Assembly: GCA_022605955.1 (NCBI GenBank)
Contig: JAKCOZ010000008.1
Coordinates: 10,046,001 to 10,110,000, forward strand
DNA: 64,000 bases
Reading direction: 5' to 3'
Origin: Rallus limicola
Lineage: Eukaryota; Chordata; Aves; Gruiformes; Rallidae
Shown: positions 24,541-36,500 of the stretch, one piece after another
Position numbering within the stretch: position 1 is the stretch's first letter
How the letters are laid out: every line of letters starts with the position of its first letter
Made by a program: the position numbers and the translations under genes
Notes under the pieces: generated by a model
What the model saw: only the letters and a program-made list of their open reading frames with translations
What the model was told of the DNA's origin: nothing
Databases searched by the model: none

Positions 24541-24759
24541 CTCTTGTTGATGACCTCCTCAAGACTGGTAAGACCTCTGCACGGATTATCAACGGGGGCT
24601 GGTCCTTTTGGGGGGCCTGGTCTTCCTGTTCCAGGGACTGTGAGTTGGGCTTTAGGATCAGGAAGAGAACATGCACAAACCCTGAACCTAAAAATGGTGG
24701 ATTGCCCTGCGTGGGGTCAGCGATGGAGTACCAAGACTGCAATCCCCATCCCTGCCCAG
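24541..24759 (+). CDS. SEMA5B: SEMA5B exon: fifth thrombospondin type-1 repeat
   Basis: A 219-nt exon, symmetric in phase (1-1). After finishing a serine codon it encodes LVDDLLKTGKTSARIING, a linker, then GWSFWGAWSSCSRDCELGF, RIRKRTCTNPEPKNGG, LPCVGSAMEYQDCN and PHPCP. This is a canonical TSR with an intact tryptophan ladder and all cysteines; CSRDCE lacks the T/S and G of the O-fucose motif. The KRTCTNPEPKNGG wording matches SEMA5B. It runs from a TTCCTTGAAG acceptor to a GTAACC donor. It is the first of four consecutive exons whose removal would keep the reading frame. Confidence 0.97.
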
Positions 24760-26573
24760 GTAACCATGATCATCTTCCTGCATGAAATTCAGAGGTGTAG
24801 AGGTGTTCTTCCCCATCTTAACAGTAGAGCCACCAAAAAAGAAGTAAATCAGTATTTCCAAGCTGCTTTTTTTTTCTCTCTTTTTTATTTTTTTTTAAAT
24901 TTGGGGGATTTTTCCTTAATTTCTTTAAAAGCTATTGTAATGACCCACATATATGATCTCTAGTACTATGACTTACATTTCACCTAGGCTCAGAGGGTAA
25001 CAGAGTCACATCCTCTAGAGGAAGTAGTGTTGTGGCTTGTGTAGCCACCTTTTGCTTCGAGAAGGTTTGATGCTCCTTCCAGTGGAGGGCATCACAGTGT
25101 ATCTGCACCTGGATGAGGAGACAGGCTTAATAAATGTGGCATAATACTGTGTAGAGATGCTTGATGTGGCGGTTCTTCTTGTGAACACTTGTTTCTTCCC
25201 CCTCTCCTGCTTACGTATTGTTCTTGCGATGGGCATCTACTCTTGACATCAGTTACCATTTCCTGCACAGCCAGCAGGGAGTATTCTTGCCTGGTTTCCT
25301 GGTTTTCAAGTTTGTCCTCATGTTTATGTTGCACTCCTGGTCCAGAATAGTAATAATAGACCATTGACTACTGCATTCTCTCTCACTTACTCTTCTTACT
25401 CTGTAATAGCTATCTAAACTAAATTTAAGCGATCTTACACAAATTACCTTGCCTCTTTGCAGTTCTAGCAATTATCTGCCCCTGGCAATACAGTTTGTGG
25501 CCTACACTTGAAAATGCTATATTATAATAGTAGTATTATGATTTTAAAATTCAATACAAAGATAAAATTCCAATGCAGATATGATCAGAATGTGCAGCAA
25601 GAGCGTAGCAGGAGTGTCAAATTTTGCGCTCTATGGCCTATAAAAAGAAAATAACTCTAGCACTATAAAGGCAGCTATTAGTACTATTTTGGAAGCTCTC
25701 AGTGGCTTTTCACTAATGTATGTGCCCTTCTTCTGTGTTGTTTGCTCCCCTTGGACACTATGATGTTTTACAATCTGTTCTGAGTGCATGATTACTATTT
25801 CTCTGTGTCTCCCTCCTTCCCTGCCTCTCTCAATGTGTATACACAAATCCTTGTATATTATCTTGTACTAAGTCATCAGGTTATTATCTTCTGAATTAAT
25901 GGCATGTGGACCTGCACATCAGGCAGTCTGGTAGCCTGACAAGGGGGAGCTGAGAATCAGGGATCTTAAGTCCCTTCCTAGTTTTATTATTAATTTCTTA
26001 TGGGGCTGTGGTCAGACCATAGTATCATTGAACTGTTTGGGTTGGAGAAGACCTTTAAAGGTCAGCTAGTCCAAGTCCCCCATGCAATGAGCAGGGCAGT
26101 AAAGCCTCTGAGTTTCTGTTTCCTGAAGGTTAGAACTAGAGGGCTAGAGTCATATATGCTCCACTAAGGTTGTACATCTCTTTTTTTCTCAAGCAAATTG
26201 TCTGTTGCTGTAGGTGAAGCTTCAGGAGACAGTATAATAATAATAACAACACTGTTTCATGAACAGAAATACAGTAGAATAGAATATTTCAGTGTCTACC
26301 CTCAAAAATAATTTCTATTTTACCACTTTACGATGCAGAGTATTTATGTGCATAGACTTCATTCTGCATCCGCAGAGTGCATCACGTTCATACCCCCTCT
26401 TGATATGAAGTTCTTGTCATCGGGTCCAAATGTCCTGGGGTGCAAGAAACTGCTAGCTAGTCTGGGCAGGGTGGAGCTGGAAGGTGAGATACTGGGGCTG
26501 TCAAGCTTTGTCACAGTGAGAGGACTAACCAACAGTATCCACCTCTTTCTCCTTGCTTCTCAATGTCCTTCAG
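24760..26573 (+). other. SEMA5B: SEMA5B intron (1.8 kb)
   Basis: Intron from GTAACC to TCCTTCAG. It has T-rich sequence at about 24868-24905, an AT-rich middle and one short antisense CR1 remnant (26015-26102). Confidence 0.85.
26015..26102 (-). mobile_element. CR1 LINE 3'-end remnant, antisense
   Basis: About 85 bp reads as the reverse complement of a CR1 3' end: ATAGTATCATTGAACTG, then TTTGGGTTGGAGAAGACC, TTTAAAGGTCAGCTAGTCCA and AGTCCCCCATGCAATGAGCA. In the sense direction this is the segment just before the terminal octamers (packet GGACTAG...GGTC...CCAACCCAAA). It is too short to place in a subfamily. Confidence 0.85.
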
Positions 26574-26744
26574 TGAAAGGCTCATGGTCTTGCTGGACTC
26601 CTTGGTCTCACTGCTCAGCAACCTGTGGTGGAGGACACTACCAGCGCACACGGACTTGCACCAATCCGGCTCCGTCTAGTGGAGAGGATATCTGCATTGG
26701 TCTGCACACGGAGGAGGCCCTCTGCAACACACACCCATGTGAAG
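26574..26744 (+). CDS. SEMA5B: SEMA5B exon: sixth thrombospondin type-1 repeat
   Basis: A 171-nt exon, symmetric in phase (1-1). It encodes VKGSWSCWTPWSHCSATCGG, then GHYQRTRTCTNPAPSSGED and ICIGLHTEEALCNTHPCEG. It is a textbook TSR with WxCWxPW, a complete CSATCGG motif of the O-fucosylation type, the RTR strand and six cysteines. It lies in the membrane-proximal half of the stalk. It runs from a TCCTTCAG acceptor to a GTAGCC donor. The sequence is almost the same as mammalian SEMA5B and also resembles SEMA5A in the LHTEEALCNT block, a shared class 5 signature. Confidence 0.97.
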
Positions 26745-27606
26745 GTAGCCAGTTCTTGTTCCTGCTCCAGCTGGCTTGGGTGGTGGTGGGAGCATGGCAC
26801 ATCTGAAAAATGTTTTAAAAAAAGAAATCAGAAACACCATCATTCAGAAGCTTTTCTGTCAACTCAGTAAATGTCTGTTGAGCCAGGAAAAAAGGAGACA
26901 TCCCAATGTTCAACTGCAACACATCACCTTTCTCTTTACCACTTCACTAGCTCATGCTTTGGCATTTTTGGCAAAATCTTGTTAATGTCTGAAGTAACTG
27001 AAAAAGCAGGAGCTTGATTCTTCAATGAGGAAGCCTACAAGAAAAACAAAGAGTCATGAAGCATCAATCTGTACAGTTACAGAAGGGACAACTTTTTCTT
27101 TCTCTTATACAGACAGGCAGATGAGCATGTGCTACAACTCAGAGGACACAGTTTAGATCTGTGCTGTTTTTGAACCATTTGTGTATTTCTGATCTAGTGC
27201 AGGCTGTCTCCTGCCCTTAGGAACCCCAGCAGAGCTCTCTAACTGCTGTACCTTGTGCTGGCTGCTTGAGGTATCCTTGGGAGGCCACCTAAAAAACTTG
27301 AAGAGGTCCTAGTGCAACATTGCCCCATCCAGCTCCTTGTATGATACAGGAGCTTTCAAGACAAGTCAATGCTGTGCAGTGCTCCACCAAGGGTTGGTTC
27401 AGTCCATGTTTAGAAAACCACAACCTGACGAGTAGGGTATAGTGCTTGCACTGTTGTTTGTATATAGAAATCCTGGGTTAGATACATGAAGGAGGCACAG
27501 GTCAGGATCTAGACATCCTTCAGCATGGGAGAAGTTTAGGACTTACAAGGGACTGTTTTCCTTCTTGGTGACATTGTCTATGTGTTTTTCTGATCTTGGA
27601 TTTCAG
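26745..27606 (+). other. SEMA5B: SEMA5B intron (0.9 kb)
   Basis: Intron from GTAGCC to GGATTTCAG. No repeat or additional exon is recognised. Confidence 0.85.
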
Positions 27607-27756
27607 GTGGCTGGTCAGAGTGGTCAGAATGGAGCCTGTGTAATGAAGAGGGCATCCAGTACCGCAGCCGTTACTGCGAGGTACACAGCCCAGACTCATC
27701 TCAGTGCGTTGGGAACAGCACACAGTACCAAGATTGCCTGTATAATGAAATTCCTG
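27607..27756 (+). CDS. SEMA5B: SEMA5B exon: seventh, divergent thrombospondin type-1 repeat
   Basis: A 150-nt exon, symmetric in phase (1-1). It encodes GWSEWSEWSLCNEEGIQYRS, then RYCEVHSPDSSQCVGNST and QYQDCLYNEIP. The tryptophan ladder (WSEWSEW) is intact but the CSxTCG motif is absent (CNEEG), as expected for the last TSR of class 5 semaphorins. NST is an N-glycosylation sequon. This is the repeat nearest the membrane. Compared with the other TSR exons it looks the least conserved relative to recalled mammalian SEMA5B. It runs from a TTTCAG acceptor to a GTATGT donor. Confidence 0.95.
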
Positions 27757-28660
27757 GTATGTGCAGTGTCATCGGCCAGGGGGAGGGTGGGCCAATTCAG
27801 GAGAGCAGCTCATGCCCAGACTATCAAGCTAGGCTGAGATTTTCTCTACTATAAGTTGGGTTTGGATGCTTCTAGAAAAGCAAGCAAACAAACATATGCT
27901 AAACTCCCCTGTGGCAGGTACAAGGTAACTGGCATTCCTTTGAGGCAGCTTAGCTTTTCTGTAAAACTGAATTACCTAGATCTGTAATAAATAGTACTGC
28001 TTCGTCTGAGTTGAAGTTTTTAACACTGTATAGTTAATCTCAGGCTGCATTATAAAAATTATCTCTATTTGCAGTATGGATATGAACAGCAGAAGGTCCT
28101 TCAGTTCAGGTATGAAAAGAAGCATCCCAAAAGAGTTAAGAAATAAGGAGAGGCAGATGGAGAAAATTGGTGTGTGAAGTGGGGAGATTAATCAAAGGTC
28201 TTACAGAGTGATGCTGTTAATGGACAGATGGTCATCAAGATCTTCCACCCTGTGTTTTGTGGAAATTGAATCTCTTAGGCAAATATTTTATATGGCCCTA
28301 GGCTTAATAACCCTTTTCCACCTGTTCTTTTCTGGATTACAGTACCCTGACTAAAAATCTGAGATCTCTAGGCAATGGTACTCTCCTTTTTCATGGTTTT
28401 CTCAGCAATCTTCTTTCTCCTAAATCCAAGAAGCTAAACAGGGATCAGATAACAGTACTGGAATTGTCAGGTCTTTGGAGAGTTTGTTTTTTTCCATGTG
28501 TTCTACACTCTGAGCTTATAATTCAATTTAGAGAGACTCTCAGCTTGCTGCAGAACATGTGAGCAGCTTCTCGTGTCTGGAGCACAGGGGGTTTAATTAC
28601 TTAAAGGAGTAAAGTGATGGCAAAATGACAACTTTCTCTAATCTTCTTCTCTTTGTTTAG
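27757..28660 (+). other. SEMA5B: SEMA5B intron (0.9 kb)
   Basis: Intron from GTATGT to TTTGTTTAG, with a good pyrimidine tract before the acceptor. Nothing else is recognised. Confidence 0.85.
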
Positions 28661-28705
28661 TGATCCTGCCAGCCTCCAGCATTGATGAGAACACGAACTG
28701 TGGAG
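28661..28705 (+). CDS. SEMA5B: SEMA5B 45-nt juxtamembrane exon
   Basis: This is a micro-sized exon encoding VILPASSIDENTNCG, the extracellular linker between TSR7 and the transmembrane helix. It is supported by a CTTCTTCTCTTTGTTTAG acceptor, a GTAGGG donor, frame continuity on both sides (phase 1-1) and close agreement with the ILPASS linker of mammalian SEMA5B. It contains an acidic patch (DEN) and one cysteine. Its length is a multiple of three, so it could be skipped without changing the frame. That would shorten the stalk at the membrane. Confidence 0.93.
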
Positions 28706-31700
28706 GTAGGGTACAACTAACTATATATCTTATTTTTATCTTAACCTGGCTTCTCTTCTCCCTGTGCAGTATCAACCAAACCATTAATCTGTAGAGCTCA
28801 TATCCCACTGATAGCCTTAATTCCACTGGAGTCTTGCTGTCTGAGTGAGACTGGAGGAATGTATTGCACATCCATTTGTCAGTTCCAAGATTTTTATTTA
28901 TTTTGGGGTTTGGGTTGACCACTGAGGGTCATTAATTACCAGGGACCACATTGCCTGTCAGTCTCTGCCCACAGGGTAAATGGTTGAGGAGAAAGGAAGG
29001 GATATTCCTCATTCCACCACTGTAAGCCTCCAGCTGTTTGAAGGCAGGTGTTTTTAAATAACGTAAGAATTTCAGTGAACAGGGTCTCTTAGACATGTTC
29101 TTTGCTGATACATTAGAGTTTATACTTGTCCTCCAAGCACTTCCTTTCATTCAAGTCTTCACCTCTCGCAGAAGTTGTGTCTCCTTTCTGCATGTAACTT
29201 GGAAAGATCCAGTCATTAGTGTCACTTTCCCACTGCCCTGGGAGCCCCTATGATAAAACCACAGGGTGAAGAAAATGGCAGGTTCCTTTGACATTTTAAA
29301 ATACTGGTTTCACACTAATGACCGTGTCAATCCCTGCTAGCGTCACATCCCTGCTTTCTTGAAATCTGCATGATCTGCAGCCTGCCAAAATCTCTTCTCC
29401 CTGTGGAGATCATGGCAAAGGAAGGCATGCCTCCTGTGGCAGGGAAATGCGGCCTCTTGGTTTGTGGCTGCCGGGCAATCAATGGAATTAAGACTTCAGC
29501 ACCTGCAATGTAGCAGTTGGCTTTCTGTGTCACTCCTTCTCCTTCAGAGGGTGGAACATCTCTGTGTCAGTTCCAGGACCCCTTCCTACGGCTTGTACTC
29601 TGCTGTTGCAAGCTACATTTTACCATAGCTAATATTATTTATTACTTGGTGTTCTACAATATTTGGCAAAGAAGCAAATCAATAGAGATTCTGTTGATGC
29701 ATCTGAGAAAATCTATATTTTCTAAGTGATGAACCAGAAAGCTTCTCCCCCTGGGGTCTCACATGCTGCAAACAAAATAATTTGTTTTTTCCCAAAGACG
29801 TGGCTAAAAGTCACCTGAAAAATCAGATGGGTCTTTCAAAGGTGAGAGGGAAACGTAAGGGCTTTCTGGTTTAGAAAGGATTTCCTACTGGAGGGAACTG
29901 GTAAATGTAGGAGTGAAATGAAACCTTCACTGCAACACAGGCAAAAAAAGGAGAAGAGTGTGATGGTGTCATATGGTTTTACTGAGGACAGCTGCGGATT
30001 CTGTGTTGTAGCTCTCATGAGTGACGTAAAGCACACAGAGGTTTTCAGAAAGGAAATGTCTTTTTGGAGAAGCTTTGCAACAGTTAGTAAGAAATTATCA
30101 TATTTCTGCTATTTTTTTTTGGACCACCATCCAAAAACACAATAGAAAGTGGTATTCTTGCAATAGAATTTTATAGTGTGGTTTAAAAAATAAATGTAGC
30201 TCATCAGTCTAATAAATTCTGTATGCTCCTTACTGTAATTATGATTGAAGTGCATTACTTTGCTGTAGAACTCCATTGGTTTTGTTCTTTTTAAACTCAG
30301 GAGGATATTTTTTAACTAAAGATTAGAGGAGAGCAGTAGACTAATGGGCAGGATTCTCTATTTGAAAAGCATATCAGTTAAAATGTAAGATGGCACCAAA
30401 AAAACCCGCACACCGTGATCGGACTAAGAATGAACCTCATTTAGAGCCGCTCTCTGAGTAGTCCCTTCCATTTCTCTGCACACAGACAAGTCAACACAGC
30501 GGTCTGTCCAAATGAATTGGCTTTTTAAATGTTACAGGAATTTCACTGGTGCAGTCGCCGCTGAGGTAGCGTGGCTGTCCCCTGGGACAGCTGCCCTGGA
30601 GGAAGCAGTCAGGAGTTCTCCCCAGGCACCAGAGCCCCTGTTACTCCTCTTTCAAAGATGACAGAGAAAAGGCAGAGGAACAGCAGTAGCATTTTGCACT
30701 CATCGTCACTGGGTCTTTTTCTGTACATTCCCCTGCCCTGCACATAGCAAAAGACAACAGGTTCATAACATTTTGCCACCCAAGATTGCTTCTGATTGCT
30801 TCATTAATTTGGTGGCTGTAAAGGTCACAATTGTTTGTTCTGCTATCAGTAGAGATTTGTTGGTGGTTGGTTTTACAATGGGGTCTGACATGCTGAGGTG
30901 AGGGAGGAATGAGGAGTACTGTTTGGCTTTGTCTTTCCCCCATCTGCTGGAGTTGCAAGTTAGGTACCATCCCAGCGCGTGGGATGCACAGAAACAGCTC
31001 CTTCCAGAGGTCAGCGCTGTGCTTGGAGGGTGTTGCTACAATCCCACGTGGAGAGATCTCTGTAGGAGGCTTTTATAGTTCAAGAGCTTTTCTATTTGAA
31101 ATATTTGCACTGTAGTTACACACTGGCACCTGCCCATAACTGGCTTCCTATCTTCACCGTTCGTGGAGAAAGCAAACAAAGAAGTATTTTTTCAAGCAGT
31201 TGTCCTGTTCCTTTTTCCATCTTATCTTTCCCATTCCCCCAAGGACTCCTTAGTGGTACAAATACACCTCAGAGGTAGTGCAGACATGGCAAAGGCAATG
31301 ATGCCCTGTGAATAAGCCAGAATGCTAAGCACACTTGGATTACACAGGGGAGGAATGTCTGTCTCCCCCACCCCACACACAGTCCCATAGGCATTTTGGG
31401 CAGCCCACAAAAAAGGGCTTTCCCTTCCCTTCCTTCCCCTTCAGAGAAACACTGAGCATTTTTATCCCCTTATTTCCATGACACGCACATGCCTTGGAAT
31501 CCATTAATGTGCATTGTTTGTACGGCTCATTTCTTTAGCTGTCAGCTTAACATAATGTTTAGTTTCAATATCAATAGAGGGGAGAGAGGAGAGACAGGGA
31601 GGGAGCTTTGAGAAAACAATGCATGAACCTGTTAAACTGCACAAGGCAGAGCTGCAGTGGGAAGACCGATTTGCAGGGAGATTATGTCGGTTTATGTTAG

Positions 31701-31838
31701 AACGTAAGACTCTGGCTTCAACAGCTTATTAATGTTGATCCCAAGATGTCATAGCTCTGATTTGCACCTGTGGTCTTGTCGGGAGAGGGGAAAAAGGCTG
31801 TTCTTTAAAAATAGCATCTCTTGTCATTTCCCTTGCAG
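28706..31838 (+). other. SEMA5B: SEMA5B intron (3.1 kb)
   Basis: Intron from GTAGGG to CCTTGCAG. Most of it is featureless. The last 350 bp before the transmembrane exon (about 31490-31800) are repeat-free and of balanced composition, with a purine-rich run (31576-31610) and a CACCTG E-box at about 31766. This is a candidate conserved element only. Confidence 0.85.
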
Positions 31839-32044
31839 GTTTTACTCTCATCCATCTGATTGCCACTGGGGTCTCCTGTTTCTTCGGCTCTAGCCTCTTA
31901 ACGTTCGTGATTTACGTGTACTGCCAGCGCTGTCAGAGGCAGTCCCAGGAGTCAACTGTTATCCATCCAACCACTCCCAACCACCTCCATTACAAGGGCA
32001 ACACAACACCCAAGAACGAGAAGTACACCCCCATGGAGTTCAAG
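31839..32044 (+). CDS. SEMA5B: SEMA5B exon: transmembrane helix and proximal cytoplasmic tail
   Basis: A 206-nt exon, phase 1 in and phase 0 out. After a glycine codon completed at the junction it encodes a 28-residue hydrophobic segment (31841-31924, FTLIHLIATGVSCFFGSS then LLTFVIYVYC). This is the single type I transmembrane helix. The cytoplasmic side begins QRCQRQSQESTVIHP and continues TPNHLHYKGNTTPKNEKY and TPMEFK. The cysteine and arginine cluster right after the helix is the normal stop-transfer arrangement. SQESTVIHP and NEKYTPMEFK agree with mammalian SEMA5B as recalled, whereas SEMA5A has a different tail. It runs from a CCTTGCAG acceptor to a GTAGGG donor; the G-rich donor is weaker than GTAAGT. 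Confidence 0.96.
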
Positions 32045-32385
32045 GTAGGGTACTTGATGAGAAATACCACAAACAGCTTGATACTACCTGAACAAATTCT
32101 GTATTGATGTCATGGTTGGAATTGTGTAGGTTTGTGTTTCTGTGTCCAGCTGTTGGCATTACATGTGGGGTTGAGGGGGGATTTAGTCACACTGTCACAA
32201 AGGGGTTAAAATATCCCATTAGTGCAGTGGGATTTTGTTCTATTTCACAGTTCTGATGAATGCCAGTCTGGCAGGTACATACTGAGATACTCCAGCCCAT
32301 TTTGACTATTGTCCTCTAAGAAATCAGTCAGAGCTCAGTTCAGAGCATTGTTAGTGCGTGGTAAGAGGAAACGGAGGGGAGGAAG

Positions 32386-32391
32386 AATAAA
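32386..32391 (+). terminator. Possible intronic polyadenylation signal (AATAAA)
   Basis: An AATAAA hexamer lies 342 nt past the donor of the transmembrane exon. If the intron were retained the frame would run VGYLMRNTTNSLILPEQILY and stop at 32105-32107. This would give a protein with the membrane helix but a short, different tail. The hexamer alone is weak evidence. Confidence 0.2.
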
Positions 32392-33309
32392 AATGGAAAC
32401 TTCATTGGACAAATAGCTGAGGGAATGTGTATTGGTAGGATGGGGTTCTGGAAATGCATTGGGAACTGAAAAATTGGAGAGAATGAGGAAGCAGAGAAGG
32501 TTCTTCCCCTATATCAGTACTGTGCAGAACTTAGCCCAGTCAGCTACACAGAGTTCAATGATAGCTGCACAAGTGGTAGCTGAAGACTTAGAAGATGAGT
32601 TTTGAAGTGGCATACTCTGTTGGCATGTCTGTTAGCTAAAGAGAACACCATATCTGAGCAGATAGGACTGAGTGTGCAAGAGAATACATTGAGACGGTAG
32701 CACATCATTGTATTGGAGCATGAGTCTCCAGGTGAAATGTGGGATCAGAGAAATGAGCAGTGGGATGGGTGAAGGGGCATCATGTCACCATGGGAGGAAC
32801 AGCTTGCCTAAGGTCAGTTGAACAGTGTGGACCATTATTTGGGACATGAACACAAACCAAAAGGAAAGCCTGCAGCTGCTTGTTCCTTCATAACACTATG
32901 TGACGGTGACATTTAGATTGTCTGCTTCTGCTGATCTGGCCTGGCTTCTGACTGGGGCCCAACAATAAGATCAATGGTTGTGTCCATTGCCACAGTCTCA
33001 ACTCCCTAGGTGTTGGGCACTGCTTATAATGGTGGGCACAAGGTGACTCCTGATACATGGCCATGATTTGGAATGTGAATATGCATCAGAACTAAGATCT
33101 TGCATCAAATCACTTGAAAAGAGCCAACACTGCTTTGGGGTTTTAAACAGTTTCAGCTGGAAAATAACAGACCACTTTGGCAAAAAAGCATGTGCTGAAT
33201 TCCTTGTGCTGGGCATCGCAGCCCCTCAGAGGACCCTGCTGCCTATAAATACATTTCCTAGCAGCATAAGGCTACAGTTGCATACAGTTTCATAAGGGTG
33301 CAGCATCAT

Positions 33310-33520
33310 AATGTGAGTCAGCATGGATTTGTGGAAACTAAATCATGTCAGGCAAATTGGATTCCTTTTTTAAATTAAATAAATATTGATCTAGATAGGA
33401 GGAAAGCAGCAGACATATTGGGATTTTTGGAGGCTTTTAACAAAGTTTCACAGGATGTATTATTCTACACACTCTGCATATATGGGTTAGGTAATAAATT
33501 ATTAAGACAGGTAAAGAACT
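33310..33520 (+). mobile_element. Ancient CR1/L3-like LINE fragment, reverse-transcriptase region
   Basis: The + strand translates with decay to QHGFVETKSCQANWIPF, a stop, then DRRKAADILGFLEAFNKVSQ, followed by an IYGLGNK block. These match the order QHGF..KSC..N, D.SKAFDTVSH and YGL of CR1/L3-type ORF2 proteins. In the catalytic block the usual D of LDFSKAF is changed (GFLEAFNKV). The copy is far too decayed to be active and has no recognisable ends. Confidence 0.7.
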
Positions 33521-36500
33521 AGGACCTCATCCTGGAAGCTTCAAAGTATGAGACTAATCCTTCCAGTTACGTGAGTAATTGTGGCAAAGTCAGTAGGAAG
33601 ACCCAGATGAGAGAAGCTTGCAGGAATAAAGAGAAGAGCAAGAGTAACCTCTCATTTCTTATACAGCAAGCAATGAAGAAAAGATACAGATTTATTTTTG
33701 AAGCCAAAAACAGGTAGTTGTAGGGTTGGCTTTGCATTAGCATTTTCTTCACTATTTATATCGTGTTATCCCCTGTTATCATGTGATGCTAAAATAGGCA
33801 GAAAGGTTAAAATTGAGAAGGATGAAGTTATTTGCAGAATGATCTTGATCAATTAGGTAAATGGACTATGAATTGCAATATGTCTGTGCCGAGTAGCGCA
33901 GTGGAGTAGAAGTAATAACAAAGCTAGGCAAAGTTTAAAATAGCAGCAGATTACTTAATGAGTATCAGGAGGGAGTTGACCTCTTTGATAGATCCATCTC
34001 TGAATACTTGATCTAGTGTGTAGTAACAGTCAGCAGCTGTTAGAGTCTTCTTTTGAGAGACATAAAGAGCCTAGGCATTAGATCAAATTTTGAAAAGTCT
34101 AGTTTATTTAAAGGAAGGCATTAACTAACTGGGACTGTGTGAGTTAGGCTGGGGGGAGAAGGGACTTGGACACGAGCAGAGATAGACCAGATGGGGCTTA
34201 TTTATAGAATGTTAGGAAGTGAAAGAGTTCAAGTGCATAAATCTACAGTCATTTGACAGACCAAAACTAAATGTTTAGGATCAAGGGGCTACTTGCTAAG
34301 AAGAACTCCAAGTCATACTCTTTCAGCATGGTGAATGAGGCAAAGAGATTTACAGAAAGGATAAAATCTGTTTATCAAGTGAAGCCCCTTTTCTCAATTC
34401 CTGTTGAATATTTCCTCATGTTCATCTTCTCTGTTGTTCTTCCTCTCTCAATATCTTGCCTGAAAATGTCTCATTTAATACTATGAATTTGCCACTCCTC
34501 AGTGTTCACTTGAAGAATACAGAGTTAGTGCAGTAAGAGGAAGGCTCTGTGTGCTCTGTGCTGTGTAATTACTTACAGAACTTGTTATTAGCCAGCTTTG
34601 TATTTAGGAATAACTGGCAGATTTTTCTAAGGGTCAGGAGGGAGTTTTTCATGCCTTCAAGGAGCATGTGTGGTTTTATTGTGATGCTGCACAATTAACA
34701 TTCAAATGATGGAGAAGCTAAAATTCACCTTCTGGAAAATGAGGGTTGGACCGAGCTTGGATATGGGCCCATTTGAATTTAAAATGTATGTGTATGAAAG
34801 AAAGTGAAACCACCTGAAATTCCAGATCTTAAACCCAAGTAAATTTCTATTCAGTGGATACCAAAAAAACTCCCCCCAACGTTTTATAGGTAATGAAAGC
34901 AAAAGAGTCATTGTAGGTTTCTGTGTGTGTGAAAGAGTTAATATATCCAAAACTAAGGAAATACATGGTGTGTAGACTACTTTTAAGTAACAGAAAGTGA
35001 GAATACACAGTGACTTGATGGTAGCAGAAGGCTGAGCATATGTACAAGTCTATTATTTTCCATTCTTTGATAATAATAAGCCTTCTGCAACCATCTTTAG
35101 TTTGTTTTCTTCTTGAAATATCTGTGCTCTCCAACCAGCAGGTGAATGCAGTAGAAGGTTTGGCAGTGTTACATTTAAATGTACAGCCCTGAATGCAAAC
35201 TCATAAATCAAGTTGCATTTTATGTGAAAGCAGAATTTAATGAAGGAAGTGCTAGCTGATACAAGCCTTGTTGGACATTCAGCACAGCAATGCAGTAATG
35301 CAGATCAGATGTAAATATCATACGTAATGGTGACCTATTGATCATTTAGCTGATGCTAACTTGCCTAGGCAGTGATTTGCAGGAGAGTGTTTTATTTTTG
35401 CTGGCTTCTTTTCCCTTCCTGCTTTGTGCTCTCCAGAATGCTGTGAGGTTTATTATTAGCTATTTTAGCCATGATGTCTTAAAAGATTTCATGCATATGC
35501 ATTTACCAGCAGCATGTTGATTTTGATTTGTTATTCATAGATCGTAGGGGAGAGACCTTTTGGGTCACCTAATAAGCAGTTCATGTTTCATTAATTGGTT
35601 AAAGTTCATACAGCACTCTGACAATATTGAAGACTGTGCAGAACAAGAGCATAATGAAATAAAAATTATCTGCTTTTCACATTTTGGCATGATGGGTTAC
35701 AGAACCACCTACAACCTTCCCAGTACTGCCACGCCAATTAGTTAATAACTGGCTATCAAAGCAAAGAGGAGATCCTCTTTTTTAGCATCTTGCTCCAGCT
35801 GCTCAGTGACTTACACATGTGAGTTGCTTATTACTGGGATGATGATTGAAACCCAAATGATGCTGCAGGAGAAGCAGGAGGATGTAGGGTCAAGGTTGAG
35901 CCCTTGTGAATTAGGAGCTCTTGGAACAGCCACGCATGGATAAAGGGTTTGGACTGAACTTCTTCCTATTGCTAAATTCTCTGCCAATAAAGAGAGCCAA
36001 CTTTTTATTCTACATGGGATTTGGACAGGCAAAGGCATCTGCAGATTGGTCCAAATCCAAATTCTGATGGCCTTTGAATCAGGCCAGATGGGACTAGTGA
36101 GAAATGTAAGTTTGCAGGAGGGTTATGATGATGATTCTGCAGATTTTCTTCTTGATTGTGCTGGACAGACCTCCCTCTGTCCTTCCTTCCTTAAACACAG
36201 TTTTAGCCATGAGTCATGCAGGCAAACTCTTTCTGTACTGATGCCTTAAATATGCTAAGGAAGCATCTGAGCACTGCATCTGCTCTGGGCGTCACTCACC
36301 TCTGCTCTTGTAGAAGCTAAGAGCCAAACATTGCAGTTGTGCTCAAGTGAAACAGCCATTTATATGTCAATGACCAAGTTTATAGTGGGGGAGGATGAGG
36401 TTAGAACTGAGTGATATTGAAGCATATGGCAATAAAAGAGGGAAACTAAATATTTGATGGATCACTTGATACCTGAGGAGGAAACCAGAGTAGGACCAAG

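Noticed and set aside
27757..27853. Intron retention after TSR7 giving a secreted ectodomain
   Set aside because: The frame stops after about 32 codons, but the donor GTATGT is good and no polyadenylation signal follows nearby. Any intron would give such a read-through.
33894..33904. TAGCGCAGTGG, a perfect tRNA A-box-like sequence
   Set aside because: No B box (GGTTCGAATCC type) follows at the right distance and no cloverleaf can be drawn, so neither a tRNA gene nor a SINE is supported.
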